A stretch of DNA of 64,000 nt from Viscum album (lineage: Eukaryota; Streptophyta; Magnoliopsida; Santalales; Viscaceae). Under the pieces are notes generated by a model. It worked only from the letters and a program-made list of their open reading frames with translations, was not told the origin of the DNA and did no database searches. The translations under genes and the position numbers were made by a program. The stretch is from NCBI GenBank assembly GCA_963277665.1, contig OY728122.1, positions 1,550,018,868-1,550,082,867 of the forward strand, given 5' to 3'. Shown here one piece after another: positions 13,785 through 25,560 of the stretch (positions within the stretch are counted from its first letter, which is position 1; each line of letters starts with the position of its first letter).

Positions 13785-14600
13785 TGTATATCCTATTAGA
13801 TATATGTCTTATAAACTTATAGAAATATATTATATTCATGGGTGAGGATATTCTATAATGAAATTTACAAGTGATTAAAATTAGTAAAAAAATATTTTAT
13901 GATTGTGTATATCTTAAAGTGAATCAAATATTATTTCATGCTTTTTCTTGGGAAATAATATTATATGATAGGTACTTTATCCTATGGTGGAAGCATGGGA
14001 ATGTCATAATATATGATTTACCTGTCATATAGTATGTATGTGAATCTACCTTCATTATATTTGATGGCTAAATGATCAAAATTTATCATTCTAATGATAG
14101 TCCCATCTAACCTATCATTTCATGGATCGTTGAAAGAGTTGTAACATAAGGTAGATTATTATATTTATTCTTATGATGCATTAACGGGACAATGAATAAA
14201 CTAAGGTATTATAAAACATGGGTTAATAAATACACAATCAATGATAATATTTGTAGGATTTATAAAGCCAAATAAAATTTTATTATGGTTTCTGTGTTTT
14301 ATTCCATCCATCTAATGGCCCGAAGGCCTTCATTTTTTATTGATTTTTGATAACCCACCTTTCAAGGGGTGATAGGGAACCCTAACAAGGCCCATAGGTG
14401 TAGGTATTACATGACCCATAGGCCTTAGAGTAATTCATTTCCTGTAGGCTTCAAACATTATATAAAGCCCAGACTAACTACTTGGAAGTTCTCCTCCCCA
14501 GTATCTTCATCATGAAATTAGCTCTCCACCTTCGCATGGTTGTTTTCCTAGACTTTCCAATGCATGCACATGCTTATCCCGATGGATGGTTCCATACCCT
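13785..14600 (+). repeat. Possible decayed LTR (copia-like) with a TATA box
   Basis: This stretch is less AT-rich than its surroundings. It has a TATATAAA box at 14459-14466 followed by a pyrimidine-rich leader (TCTCCTCCCC), and CCC-rich words such as AGGCCCATAGG and CATGACCCATAGGCC just upstream. A possible left end is the GTGTAAACATG near 13780, followed by ATATCCTATTAG. The layout of an AT-rich U3, a CCC-rich part, a TATA box and a CT-rich leader resembles LTRs of large plant copia elements as I remember them. No partner LTR, PBS or coding part was found, so it may be a solo LTR or something else. Confidence 0.3.
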
Positions 14601-17600
14601 CTCCTCCTTCATGTCTGTAAAAAATATCTCAATGCATGATAGTTCACATTAGCATTCCACATTTTCATTATAATGTTCTAGAACACCAAGTAGTGAAGTG
14701 GAGTCCCACTCAAACATCAATAAATTCATGAAAAAATATGGATATCTAAAAATTTGGGACTTATGTTGAATTAAAATTTTTTATCTTCATCAAACTCATT
14801 CAATAACAATGATTATGGATATTTTTGTGACTTTGGTATAAGGTGCACATTAAAATTTTATTCATTCCAAAGACATGGATTTCATTAATATATGAATGAT
14901 TATCTTTATTTTTGGTTTTTTAATCATTTCCAATATGTCTAAAAAGATTCATTAACTGAAAAAATTTATTATATCATATTATGTGATTAGATTTTTTTAA
15001 ATATTAGGGGTAATGAAGAATTTCTTAAATATATTTCTTTTCACATTTGTTGTTAAAAAATAATAATAAATATTTTTTCTATTGTATTTCTACCAACGAA
15101 TATTACATAAGATATTGTAGTTACTGACATTATTTATACCCATGATTTTCCCTATTCAGGCCGTATAACATTTCAATGTCTTAAAATATGATATCCTTTG
15201 TCACATTTGAAAAAATATAGAATTGTATCCGAAATAAAATATCCCCACATGTAAATAAATAGAACATATAATATCAAATGTAAGGAAATGATTATTAGTA
15301 ATATAATATGACTTATAGTTCATATATTTTGAATCAAATTTGATAATTTGACTATAAAACGTAAATTATGACTGATAGTGAATTGAACCAGAACAAACCT
15401 ATTGGAATATAAAGTATTGTCCCAATCAGAAAAGACAATATAGACGAGAATTTTTATTCTTTATTATAAATTAGAAATTGAACTTATTATTTATATTTTT
15501 TAAAAAATAATAATAAAATATATTATGGGACATTGATTAATTTTTATTGAGTTTTAAAATAATTAAATTATAAACAGATAATAATTAAATAATCTAATTT
15601 TCATGGATTTTATATTAATAAGAATTCATTAATATTAATTACTAATATAAAAATATTATTTACAAAATTATATGTCACGCCTTTTGAATTAAATGATATT
15701 TTTATTTATTACTCTTTAGGTGTCATCTATTAGGTCATTATAAATTGAAAATTTTGAAAACAATAGTGTTTATTTTTAAATAATGAATTTTTCATAAGTA
15801 AGTAATTTCAATCATTCCAATTTAAGTATTCTATTAAGATTTTATTTAATCCTAACAAAAATATTTATTATTATTTATTTGAGGAGTTTGGAAATATTTT
15901 AATTTGTTTCCCATAAAGAATATGTAAATAGTTTACAAAATATAACCCATATTTGAAATGTAAAATATTTATAAAATACAATATATTTAATGTGTAATTA
16001 CATATAATTAATAATAAGAAATAATTATATTATGATTTGAATATAAATAATTAATATTCAAGATTATCGATGGTTTAAAAGATAAGCTAAAATTTTAATG
16101 TGTTTATAATTATCTTTTATTTATGAATAAATTATAAATGGATATACAATGTATAAATATTTAAAATGTAAATTTTTTAATGTTATTTCATTGGATCATT
16201 CATGGGTATATCATTTTTATATTATTGATATGGTTAATCTTTAGTTTTAATTTTCCAACTACTTATTTTAAATTTTCAATCTATTCACTATATCCTAACA
16301 ATGATTCCATAAGTGTTAGTTTTTATTCACTTTGACCATAGTATGTAATAAATGTTATTAAAATTATTTGAGTAATTAAATATAGTTTATACATATTTTT
16401 TGTTATTGTTATACTAGAATGTTTTGTAACCTGTATAAATTTTCCTCAAGGTGATGGACTTGTTGTTTGACTTTCCACTAGCTAAGAGGATTACACCTTA
16501 TTTTATATTAGTGGGGGACTATTTTGTTTCTCTCTAATATTACTCATGTTGTTATTTTTGGTGACATATAATTCAATGAAATTTAATATACATAATTTAT
16601 GAGAATATTCTTTCTATGTGAAATTATATATGGATTCTATTTTAGGCATGTAACATAAATTGTGGGATCTTTATAGAGATACATATCATTATGTCTTAAA
16701 CATATTAGTTTTGTGGATATAATAGGATTCTAATACTAAATAATCAAAAGAATGTGTATATAAATGGTATAACATGGGATAAGATAGTGAGATTAAATCA
16801 CCATAAAAATTCTAATAGTTTGATTAATTCCAAATAAAACACATGTCAATTCCTTAATCATTGAACCTGGTAGTTTTTATAGGGTTTCTATGGATTACGT
16901 TGTATAAGTAATGGTGGGAATGTATATCCTTAAATTTTAGGTTACCAAATACCTCTATGGGATTTAGGTTACACTTTCCCGGGAAGCCCTGATATTTATG
17001 AAACTAGAATAATAGAGTTAAGGTTATCCATATTTTTCTTCTAAAAAAGTACAGTATTCTCAACTGTGAATGTAATATATGATATTATATGGATGATTCC
17101 CAACATAAATAGCTCTATATTTAATGGAATTCTATAGATAACTCATTTATTAGTGAAATATATATCGCTGATTGGTTATGAATTTGATGGATTCAAAATG
17201 GATCCTCATTTTAATGGTTTCCAATTTAATAAAATTCTTTTTTAATTTATATGATAATTTGACACTCATCTAATCGGTAATAAATCTGATGTGTTTTGGG
17301 AAATTTATGCCATCAAAGAATCAAATTTTACCACGCATAAAACGATTTTCATACATAAATGAACTTATTATTTTGTGTAAAAATATATATCATATGGTAA
17401 AATATAGACTTTGATTGATCCTTATTATGTCATCCCATCAAAATATTTATTTTCTTTCACTTGGATGGTAACATAACACTAAATGGATGAATCGATAAAG
17501 GAAATGGTGAATGTATTTATGGAAATTTTAAATTATTATATCCCATGATTAAGAAATATTACTTAAGGAATATGTATTTCAATGGTGATAATTTGAAGAA

Positions 17601-18270
17601 AATAGTGATAAAGTACCACAACAAGCATCCTTGATATGAAGAAACAAATATTGATAGGTACAAAAATATAATCTAGCCATACATGGATTGACATAGTTGG
17701 ATTAATATTTATTATCTTTTAGTTTAAAATGACTATAATGAATAGATATCGTTATCATCTTTCATCACTCAAAAATATATGTTTTCAATTATTTATCACA
17801 AAATATTGATTTCTTAGTATTTATTCAATGATAAATGTAATACATTATTTGAAAATATATATGGTATTTCATTCATGTATTTTGAATATTATCCATTGTA
17901 TTGAAATAATTGAATTAAATACTTATCAATTTTTGGTTTATTGAGTTGTTGAAAATATATTCATTTAATAGATATTTGTTTACTAATCAAATTGAAAATA
18001 ATTCATAAAAATAACAAATTTTCATTAATTAATCATTATCTCAATATTATATTTTTTGAGAATGAATTTTAAATACTCTTTTAAGAGTGATGTTTTGAAA
18101 ACACTTTTTTCCTCTCAATAAACTATGTATTCACAATGAATGGAATTCATAAATGGAAAATTAAACATGAGAAATGATATCCAGCAATGAGAAAATAAAT
18201 AAGAACATAGTAAGAGTATAAAAATTTATCAATCAATCAACATAAATCCTTATTATCCAATAAGTGAAGA
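14601..18270. other. AT-rich intergenic stretch without recognised gene
   Basis: No coding motif recognised on either strand. A slightly GC-richer patch at about 16860-17060 (with TTCCCGGGAAGCCCTG) may be another LTR remnant but has no boundary or partner that I can point to. Confidence 0.45.
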
Positions 18271-18440
18271 CTATATAAATAGAATGAAACAAATGTGGTG
18301 TTCATGTTCTTAAATAAAAATCCAATAGAAGAAGAAATTAATAAGATGATGTAAATCCTCTCTACAAAGAGACTCTCTCTCAATTTCAATGTATCTCTCT
18401 AAGTCTTCTCCCATACCCTCTTACTCCTAGTTCACCCCTT
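18257..18440 (+). promoter_or_regulatory. Promoter-like stretch: CCAAT, TATA box and CT-rich leader
   Basis: CCAATAAG at about 18257 is followed by CTATATAAATAG at 18271-18282, and about 80 bases later by a CT-rich run (GACTCTCTCTCAA, TATCTCTCTAAG, CTTCTCCC) to about 18420. This is the classic layout of a plant polymerase II promoter and leader, and equally of the R/U5 part of an LTR. No reading frame follows, so a retrotransposon origin is more likely than a gene. Confidence 0.3.
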
Positions 18441-19686
18441 TGTGTTATAATTTTTATCTATCATTTAATACCCCTTATAAACCCATCAACAGAAACATTA
18501 TAATCCCCCTAAGTTCACACTAAACCACCTCCATGTCATCATCCTCTTGGATTTATATTTCATTTGATCCAAAATAACTTCTAAATCACCAAACACATAA
18601 TAAAAAACATCCCTAGATTAAATTTTTTTGTTTAAATCCTTCTCTAAAAGAAATAATCACTCAATTCTCATCGATATTCAATGAAATATTAAATATTACA
18701 CATATACCACATCTCTATATTTTCATCCGATAAATTCACAAATGAGAAGTTAGTAGCCTTAGAGCTACCCTATAATTATTCTATTTAGGCAATGAAAAAA
18801 ACAATAATATTATAATTTCATCAATAAACTAAGTTAATATTCCATCAAACTAATTTTTAATGATTATGAATCAACTAAGATCCAAGAAATGAAATATGAA
18901 CCAATAAATCAATAATAGGAACTACAAAAACTCTAATACTTAAATAAAAGTAATTCAGTATTGGACGTTATATTTTGGTAGCTGCATTGTCTAATAAGAA
19001 TGATAAGTCCTTATTAAACAAAGTAATGTAGTACCATCAAAATCATGGTAGACCAACCATGACATAAATGACCCCACCATCTCCATATATAGTCAACTAC
19101 AATATCAAAATGTCACATCAACTTAGTCGCCCATTACAAGACTTTAATAAACAGTAATTAATGCTCAATATTTGATAATACTTAACTCCAATTATCAAAT
19201 TGTAATAGAAACAAACTCAACTAACATTGATCCCACTAAATCTCATCCTACATTTACCTCCAATATTTATAATTTTTGTTATAAAAAAATTCAGATATAA
19301 ATTTTAGAAAGAACTTTGGATTTATGTCCTCCTTTACATTGTGTTAGACATTGAGTGGTGTAATGAATTTTTAAAATGATTAAACCACTCCAAATTGAAA
19401 CAATCCATAAAAATACTCTTTTCTAATTATCACTTGAAATAGATTAACATATGACCTTTTCAATCCTATAACAATGCCCCACATATGATGAGGCTTATAT
19501 TCAATTGTGATGGTCAATTTTCTATAAAATCTTAATTAATCTTGTTTCATATACAAAATGAGGCCCAAAACAATAATTCCTAGTATCCATTCCAATATTC
19601 CATGTCCCAAACTGACTAAATGGGACATGAGCTACATCTACCCTAATCATTCATCCATACTCCAGGGGAATGCAACAACCATTGAA
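18441..19686. other. Intergenic stretch without recognised gene
   Basis: Moderately AT-rich DNA with no protein motif recognised on either strand. It lies between the promoter-like stretch and the proposed left end of the minus-strand chromovirus. Confidence 0.4.
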
Positions 19687-21960
19687 TGTTATAACTAATG
19701 TTGGAGGACTTTGCCTATGTATATTTACGCCCACACAAACCCATCTCCATAATGGTCTCCTGATGAAAAATATAATAAAATATGCAGAATCATGTTCGAT
19801 AATAATTCAAGTGAAACCTTTTTGGAGTAAAAGAGAATGACAGTGTATCAAAAAATGGTATTAATTTATGGTTGACCAGAAAGATGATGGTACCTTAGAA
19901 AATTAAAAAGTAAACATGTTGATAAATATCAACACCATATATCTTCGAGTCGACCAACGTATGTGATCTAATTCAACAGGGGATCCTTATTATCATCTAT
20001 AATATATTCTAACCATTCCTTCAACTATATAGAATACAACATGTGTGGGAAATATATCATGTAGGGGTGAGTATATACATACCTAGTATGACAAACGAAA
20101 ATCTAGAGGGGGTTAAATAAGATACAAGATTGGAAAATCATGATAATCTTGTATTAATATAGTATCAAAATCCTATAACATTGATACAAATATATATATT
20201 CATTATGAAATAATTCCTAATGAGAGAGAAAGATGATCCCAATCTAATAGCCCTGGAATCCAAAGTCAATAGTTCGAAGAGGTCGATCGATAATGCCATG
20301 TATCCCACAGGTCTATCTCAAGAAACATAAATTTAAAGACCCTCATACCCACTATGCTACATAATTTTTGGGTATAATATATTGATAGAGGAACTAATCC
20401 TTGATATGACACAAATATGACACTATGATGGTAGAGGACCCATACATTTCCTAGTGGGAGTTTGTCTCTCTCATAGTTGAGGACCCATTACCTACCTAGT
20501 AATTGGGTGCCAATTTGATAGATGATGAACCATGACCATCCTAATAGGATGGTTCCAATCTAATTGTTGAAGAATCGTGATGTTCCCAACTGAATGGTAC
20601 CACATTGATAGCTGAGGACACATTCCATTCCTAGTAATAGGGTGCCACTATAATGGTCAATGATCCTTGCCCTTCCCAGAAGAGAGTTCCACATTAATAT
20701 TTTTGTAAAGGAACAATTCCATGTCCCATCTAAAGGGAGATACTATAGTGTATCTGATGATCCCTCTTAATCATGGTGATTACCGAGCATCTCTTAATTA
20801 AGACTCACACTCTTGACTTCCCATACCATATGTCAAATACACCACAAATTGTACTGTTTAATTCAACATGGAAAACACTTTAGATAGACTAATCATGGGA
20901 TAAAATATGAGTCCAAAAAAGGATATATAATAGGTTGAAATTTTATCAAAAGTAAGGTTACACTATGTGTAACTAGAACCACATGATGTGTTGTCCCACC
21001 TAACATCATGGTCATGTTTGTACTCATATGTGGCTCACCACCCATATATTCCTACACAACATGTATGGGGAAAACATGATGTGCCTTAACAAGTTATGGT
21101 CTTTCCAGTGATCTTACCCATGTTGGGGAAATACTTCCCATGCCAGTGTGCTCTGATAGACAATGTGTCATCCCACATGGGGTCCCACCCATGTCCTTTA
21201 GGTCATTTCTATATAACTTTGTTGTCTGTAAGAATATGAAATTTTTCATGTTGTAACCTATATCTATACACCATGATTACATGGAGGGTTTCCAGTACTG
21301 GGTCACACATTGTGTGGGGATCCAACATGACATTTGATACTTATAATCTCTTAGACACCCTTACTCAATAAATTCTTGTTGAAAAACTCCCATGCTCTTC
21401 TCCACTATATGAAATATTGTTGTTTTTTTAAATCACATATTCTTTATGGGTTTCTATAGATCCATCTCAGCCACATCGAATCATGATTATAGGCCACTTG
21501 AAAATAAGGGAAAGAGCCTTCATTAATCATTTATGGCCATCAAGTGGTCAAATATTGGATCTTTTCCAGTTCATTGAACTCCTGTACGAACCGTCATCAC
21601 CCTTGGTGCCTCCAGATATGTCATTTGATCTGAAAATCTATTGAGGAATCACCCATAACCAAAAAATAATTTATATAAGTTCTCTATTCTATGGTATATT
21701 TGAGACCTATAAATTTTTTTTGTATTCTGGTATCCAATCATGCTTGATCCCACCTATAAATGTCATGTTGTGATCCCGATATGATAATGATGAAGATCAT
21801 GAATAAATATTAGGGGAAATCATACAAAATAGAAGTGAATTTTTTTATCCAGAAATTATTCTCCAAATATTTCAAAATGGGGGATAATCAAGGTGAGAAA
21901 CATGAAAAACCTGAGATTAATCAAATTCATTAAATAAATATAATATGTGGGTGCATGATA
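19687..21960 (-). repeat. 3' LTR of the 19.7-25.5 kb chromovirus, old and internally deleted
   Basis: The proposed left end TGTTATAAC at 19687 equals the left end of the LTR at 44753. Landmarks in the same order as in the 44.7 and 52.5 kb LTRs are: GGGGTGAGTATA at 20064-20075, a tandem array at 20385-20750, and a GGGGTCCCACCC block near 21170, which equals GGGGTCCCACCCGGTGT at about 54240. A CAAATATTTC..AAT..GGTGA string near 21860-21890 also resembles the other LTRs. The distances are shorter than in the younger copies, so parts have been lost. The inner border with integrase is not resolved and lies somewhere in 21950-22290. This is the older relative of the 44.75-56.27 kb element. Confidence 0.6.
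20385..20750. repeat. 45-bp tandem array, about eight units, inside an LTR
   Basis: Six consecutive units of exactly 45 bases start at 20430, 20475, 20520, 20565, 20610 and 20655. A typical unit runs AGYTGAGGACMCATTNCNT, CCTAGTAATAGGGTGCCA, then MTNTAAT or TTGAT. A more diverged unit precedes them at 20385, and another, shifted by a few bases, follows to about 20750. Units have drifted apart but the period is kept, so the array arose before most of the point mutations. Minus and plus readings both contain stops, so it is not a protein repeat. Confidence 0.88.
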
Positions 21961-22289
21961 TGGATCAGAATGAACACAGAACAAAAGAAAATAATGTATC
22001 ATGCTCAATTATTTAATCATAAATTATTAAATCCACATAAGATGACTTCTAACTTCATTTACATTATTTTTTTATGTAGAACACACTATAAAATGAAGGA
22101 TTTAGATTATTTTCCTTTGATTTTCATTGATTCACAATGTTCTACTAGCTCATTATCATCTAATTTTGAATTCACTATGAAAGAGAGTATTAGATCTTCT
22201 TTTCAAGGATCATAGGTTTATGCAGCTAGCCATGACGATATTATAGTGCATGGTCTATTATGGTATGAAAACATTACCAATGGATAGAT

Positions 22290-25200
22290 ATCCTTATTTA
22301 ATAGTCCAAATACTAAGTGGAATGACCTCAAATTATCCTGCATAACCCAAATTGTGAACTCATTCTGCCTATATGTCTATATGTTAACAGTGGTACTCAT
22401 CTTCATTTGGATCCAAATTTCCTCATACAGGCCTCTCCACAAATATGACATGAACCACTCATCATGGTGGGAGATAATCAATGAGGAATCCAAAATAATA
22501 ATAATGGTCTCCCATACATAATACTTCCCCAAACACTCCACTAATCTATACTCCCTGATAGTAAGGACGAGTGTAGACTTAATGATTCAATCAAATATCA
22601 CTAGATGATGTCATGGAATCTCATAATCCGTGGAATCCCTACTATAAAGATGGTCAATATACCATCCCATTTTTTATAAGTTATCTCAAGAGTCCGAAAA
22701 AAACCTTTCAAAACCTAGTGCTCTTACACAGCTTGTAGAAATGTGATACACAATGGGACAATCTCAGCCATGTTGAATCTAATTCTATCCCACCAAAACT
22801 ATTGCAAAAGGTATCTATAAATCTTTTCCACACTGGGATTTACAATTGAATGTTATGTGTGAAATCCATTGATCCCATCCTCCCAAATCATTTTTGGGAC
22901 CATCGTCTATCACTAGAAAAGGGGGATGTGATTCCATCCTTCATGAAAATACATATGGTAAATATCCTAATTATATCTTGTCATGTAGGACCTCACAGTC
23001 AATGTCTCCCAACTGGGACTCTATCACATGCTGGGTGAGTAGAGGAGTCAACACCATCAACTAAAGAAAAGAATACCCATACTCTTTAACCAGTTTCATC
23101 TACAAGGAAGCCAACTACTCTCATGCCTCCTTCAACACACAACCCTAGGACTTCTTGCTAAGTGAATGTTCAACAATTTCTCCCTTCCTAGGAGTATAGT
23201 TTATCTCAAAGTTAATACTCAATAAGAATACTATCCTGAACCTCAGTCTCAAGTTCTTGTCTCTCCGTGTGAATACAAACATGATACATTGATGGTCTGA
23301 GTAAAAAATAGTGAACTCCTTCATTTATTTCATCAACCTCATACATAGAGAAAATGCTACTATTTCTAGACATATTTCATAATTATTGTATTTATTCTTA
23401 GTGTGTCTCAACTACCATGACCCAAATGTGATAACGGCTCTTATCTGCATTAACAAACATCCAATCCATGTTCTAGAGGAATCGAAATATAATATGTATT
23501 CCACACCCACCTTCCATAATGTTAAAATAAGAGGACTCATCAGCCTCAACATTAAATCATCAAAGGCACTATATATATACTCCATCTAGGTAAACAAATT
23601 TTCTTTCTATACCAGAGTGGTCATAGGGGTTTTAATTCATGATAAGTCTTCCACAAACCTCATGTAGTACCCACTTAGATAATAAATATCCACACATATG
23701 ACATGATCTATAGTGGCTACCAAGAAATAACTACATCGATCACCACTTAGACCACAAATAATACATTTTCAGAAATATAATTCCCAATAATGTTTACTTT
23801 TGGGATCATGAACATGACCATCGAGAGCTTACCATAAATCAGGTGCTCCAAAAGTAAATCTAGGACCATCCTCATGTGATTCGTGTGATCCTACCCTATA
23901 GAGTATATCAACATGTGATAAATTAATACAATAAAAAATAATTCCAAGTATTGATCAATTATTTGTTTCCTAAAATCATTAAGCATGGTAGAGGAATTCA
24001 TAACACCAATGGGAATCAATAAAAAATCATTGTTTTTGGAATACCAGCTTTAGAATATCATCCTCCTAAACTCTCAACTATTGGTATCCAGACTTGATAT
24101 CGATCATTGAGAACCCTATCAATCCACAAAAATAATGAAATAGGTCATTAATCGTCATAAATGGGTAACTTTTTAGTATCATGGAATGTTTTGGGTGATC
24201 ACAATAAACACAAATATGGTAGCATTTATCATTCTTTTTCATTAACGACACTATAGTTTCTTGGGGGACACAATGGGTTTGATAAAACCTTTATCTCTAA
24301 AGAACTCCACCTGAAACTCTATCTCTTCATGACTAGATGGGGCCATATGATATGCAGTAGAGGAAATCAGATTGGTTATAGGATGCATTTTGATATAAAA
24401 ATCTATTTATAGCCTCAAATTTAATCTTACAATGTCCTTAAAGAAGACATCCATAAAATCATCCATGACTGAAGTAATATAGATTAATGAGGAGCATGTT
24501 CTGATATGGGATACACTCTCAAAATAATGGGTAATAAGTTTCAACCACCAGATCAAAAAATCTACTTATCCTGCTATGAGATATATCAATCTTATAAAGG
24601 ATTATATCATCCTATCAATGTGAAGATAACTTACTCTTATGCGGTGATAGTCAATATAGGATCAGAATTTGGACAGACAATCAATACCCAATATGACATT
24701 ATAAGGTTTCATAATGAAAAGAAATACAACCCATTAGAAACTCAATCCACTATGAAATAGAGAAAACATCTAGTAGATAAAAAATATAGTTGAAGCATTC
24801 TTTATGGGAACCTCATGGAAATGTTTCACAGCTAGAGAATAAAATGGGGGGATCCACCTCTCACACCAGGAGTAATGAGAATAAATAATGACTCGAATAT
24901 TTGTCTAATATTACTGAAGAATCTATAGAATAAACACATATCGTACCTATATTAATATCATGGGCCATCGGTTAACATGTGCCCATAGACTAGAGCTATT
25001 TGTGACCCCAACCGCTAGCCCCCTGACCCATATGTGGGCTACCTAGTGGTGGTGGTATAAGAATCTCATAATTTCACCCACCTCAAAAAACTCCACCACC
25101 TGATCTCGATTCTCCAATAAATAATTATAATGGAACCTCCACTCAATGATCCCATGGTTATGATGTTAACCCTCCAAATCTACCATAACAATATACAGAG
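22290..25200 (-). pseudogene. Chromovirus gag end and pol (PR-RT-RNase H-IN), decayed
   Basis: Reading leftwards on the minus strand: a Gly-rich gag tail (25000-25200); protease with DSSVILDKYSSHYLF at about 24880-24980, where the DTG active site is lost; PYNVILGIDCLSKF at 24660-24715; the RT entry VFFKDIV and STAYHMAPSSHEEIEF at 24270-24445; FSMIDIKSGYQ at 24070-24110; RNase H start NMDWMFVNADKS at 23435-23485; RKGEIVEHSLSKKS near 23180 (the usual KANVVADALSRK); ESQLGDIDCEVLHDKI near 23010; and integrase zinc and core entry with YKKWDGILTIFIVGIPR at 22610-22670. Stops and frameshifts occur throughout. The LGDIDC spacer is shared with the 48.5-51 kb pol, supporting one family. The GPY/F module and chromodomain expected next were not found. 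Confidence 0.88.
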
Positions 25201-25543
25201 ATGATTTTTATGGTTATGAAATTTAAATCAACTAATTAAATTAATCAGTTAATTTAAATTTGAAACACTTGCAACTGATTGATCTCTATAAATGTCCTAC
25301 GATGACCAACTCAAAGTTCACTCCTAGAGTAAAACTAGTATCCTAGATTTAACCTTGGTCTCATTTTTTATACAATATTCATTTTAATATTTATCTAAAT
25401 TGTCTTAAAAACATTGTGTTCCAAATATAAAATATATCCAATATTTTTGTTAAATTTATTCCCAAAACACTGAACCAGAGAATCATGCACCATCTCAGGG
25501 CATGAAACTGAAATTATTCCTTGAATCATTTCAATGTATTACA
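25200..25543 (-). repeat. Remnant of the 5' LTR of the minus-strand chromovirus
   Basis: The right end ATGTATTACA at 25534-25543 fits the TTACA end seen at 48450. To its left are CAGAGAATCATGCACCATCTCAGG (positions 25476-25499) and CACTCCTAGAGTAAAACTAGTATCC (from about 25319). These match the corresponding parts of the LTRs at about 48370-48390 and 48200-48230. Only about 340 bases remain before gag sequence begins, so most of the LTR, the primer site and most of gag were deleted. The 25.56 kb LTR begins 18 bases further right. Confidence 0.6.
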
Positions 25544-25560
25544 ATGGAAAAAATGATCTC

